DNA of 64,000 nucleotides, from contig NZ_RXLQ01000015.1 in the NCBI RefSeq assembly GCF_003953935.1, forward strand, positions 1-64,000, written 5' to 3'. The position numbers and the translations under genes are program-made. Source of the stretch: Massilia atriviolacea. Its GTDB lineage: Bacteria > Pseudomonadota > Gammaproteobacteria > Burkholderiales > Burkholderiaceae_D. Below, in pieces: positions 63,824-64,000 of this stretch. The stretch's first letter is position 1; every line of letters starts with the position of its first letter. Under the pieces are notes generated by a model. The model ran no database searches. It was given only the letters and a program-made list of their open reading frames with translations, and was not told the DNA's origin.

Positions 63824-64000
63824 ATGTTGCATATCGTCGATGACGAGGACGTCCTGCGCGACTCCCTCGTCTGGCTGGCGCGTTCGCGCGGCATTGAAGC
63901 CTGCGGGCACGCCAGCGCCCAACTTTTCCTGGACCAGGCCGCGGCCCGCTTCGACCCGCAGGGCGACTGCCTGCTGCTCGACGTGCGCATGCCCGAGCTG
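63824..64000 (+). CDS. response regulator (3' end outside window)
   Basis: The 59 visible residues start MLHIVDDEDVLRDSLVWLAR and reach the phosphoacceptor region CLLLDVRMPEL, a receiver domain with the acidic pair DDE at 6-8 and the phosphorylatable Asp at residue 54. The style (FixJ/DctR-like receiver, RDSL) and the 26-bp gap after the kinase indicate its partner. The output domain is beyond the window, so DctD (sigma-54 activator) and DctR/FixJ (LuxR-type) cannot be told apart with certainty; the receiver resembles FixJ more. Confidence 0.85.
   Translation, partial: MLHIVDDEDVLRDSLVWLARSRGIEACGHASAQLFLDQAAARFDPQGDCLLLDVRMPEL

Overview
The window is a high-GC stretch of a betaproteobacterial chromosome. 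Gene order and protein types (rpsU-yqeY-dnaG-rpoD, cobA with ybiB, GcvA-like LysR regulators, HAMP chemotaxis receptors) point to the Oxalobacteraceae, close to Massilia, Telluria or Janthinobacterium. This assignment is by recognition, not by a search. Most of the window is ordinary core and accessory chromosome, with one AT-rich insertion at about 15.1-18.9 kb.

Layout. 1-9.9 kb: the tail of a DUF4351-type protein, a GAF regulator, a chemotaxis receptor, a flavin amine oxidase, a LysR/PLP-decarboxylase pair, a divergent siderophore-reductase/MarR pair, and an orphan curlin-repeat (amyloid-type) protein. 10.1-14.8 kb: a LysR regulator divergent from a compact five-gene run encoding a LOG-type nucleotide phosphoribohydrolase, a PP-loop ATPase, a Nudix hydrolase, a small PLP-fold protein and an EamA exporter. 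This set resembles a purine antimetabolite (6-thioguanine-like) pathway. 15.1-18.9 kb: a 3.7-kb insertion in the anticodon loop of a tRNA-Ile(CAU) gene, bounded by a 12-bp direct repeat. It carries an AIPR phage-defence gene, a broken coiled-coil gene and a complete replacement tRNA-Ile(CAU) gene. That tRNA gene is interrupted by a 205-nt group I intron of the Azoarcus type. No integrase is present.

18.9-24.4 kb is the macromolecular-synthesis operon (rpsU, yqeY, dnaG, rpoD, minus strand). 24.5-27.6 kb holds a BaiN-type flavoprotein, cobA and ybiB. 27.8-32 kb is a DUF4331 / lipoprotein / TPR / HupE-UreJ cluster, followed by phoD, aroG, a NirD-like remnant, tsaD and an EEP-family nuclease/phosphatase. 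37.5-40.4 kb is a nitrate-type ABC transporter (permease, ATPase, Tat-exported binding protein). 40.6-49 kb has DUF427, a FrnE-like DsbA protein, plsY, a Fur-box TonB receptor, a secreted zinc metalloprotease with three Cys-rich repeats, ybaK and a second EEP enzyme. 49-56.7 kb has a PAS-GGDEF-EAL protein and an RND efflux pair. 56.7-58.4 kb has a 54-residue basic/acidic protein, xerD and ogt. 58.7-64 kb is a DctPQM TRAP transporter divergent from a DctB-like histidine kinase and a response regulator that runs off the end.

The two stretches most worth attention are the five-gene small-molecule cluster and the tRNA island. In the island, the intron sits inside the sequence that serves as the integration core, so the replacement tRNA both restores function and no longer presents an intact target site.
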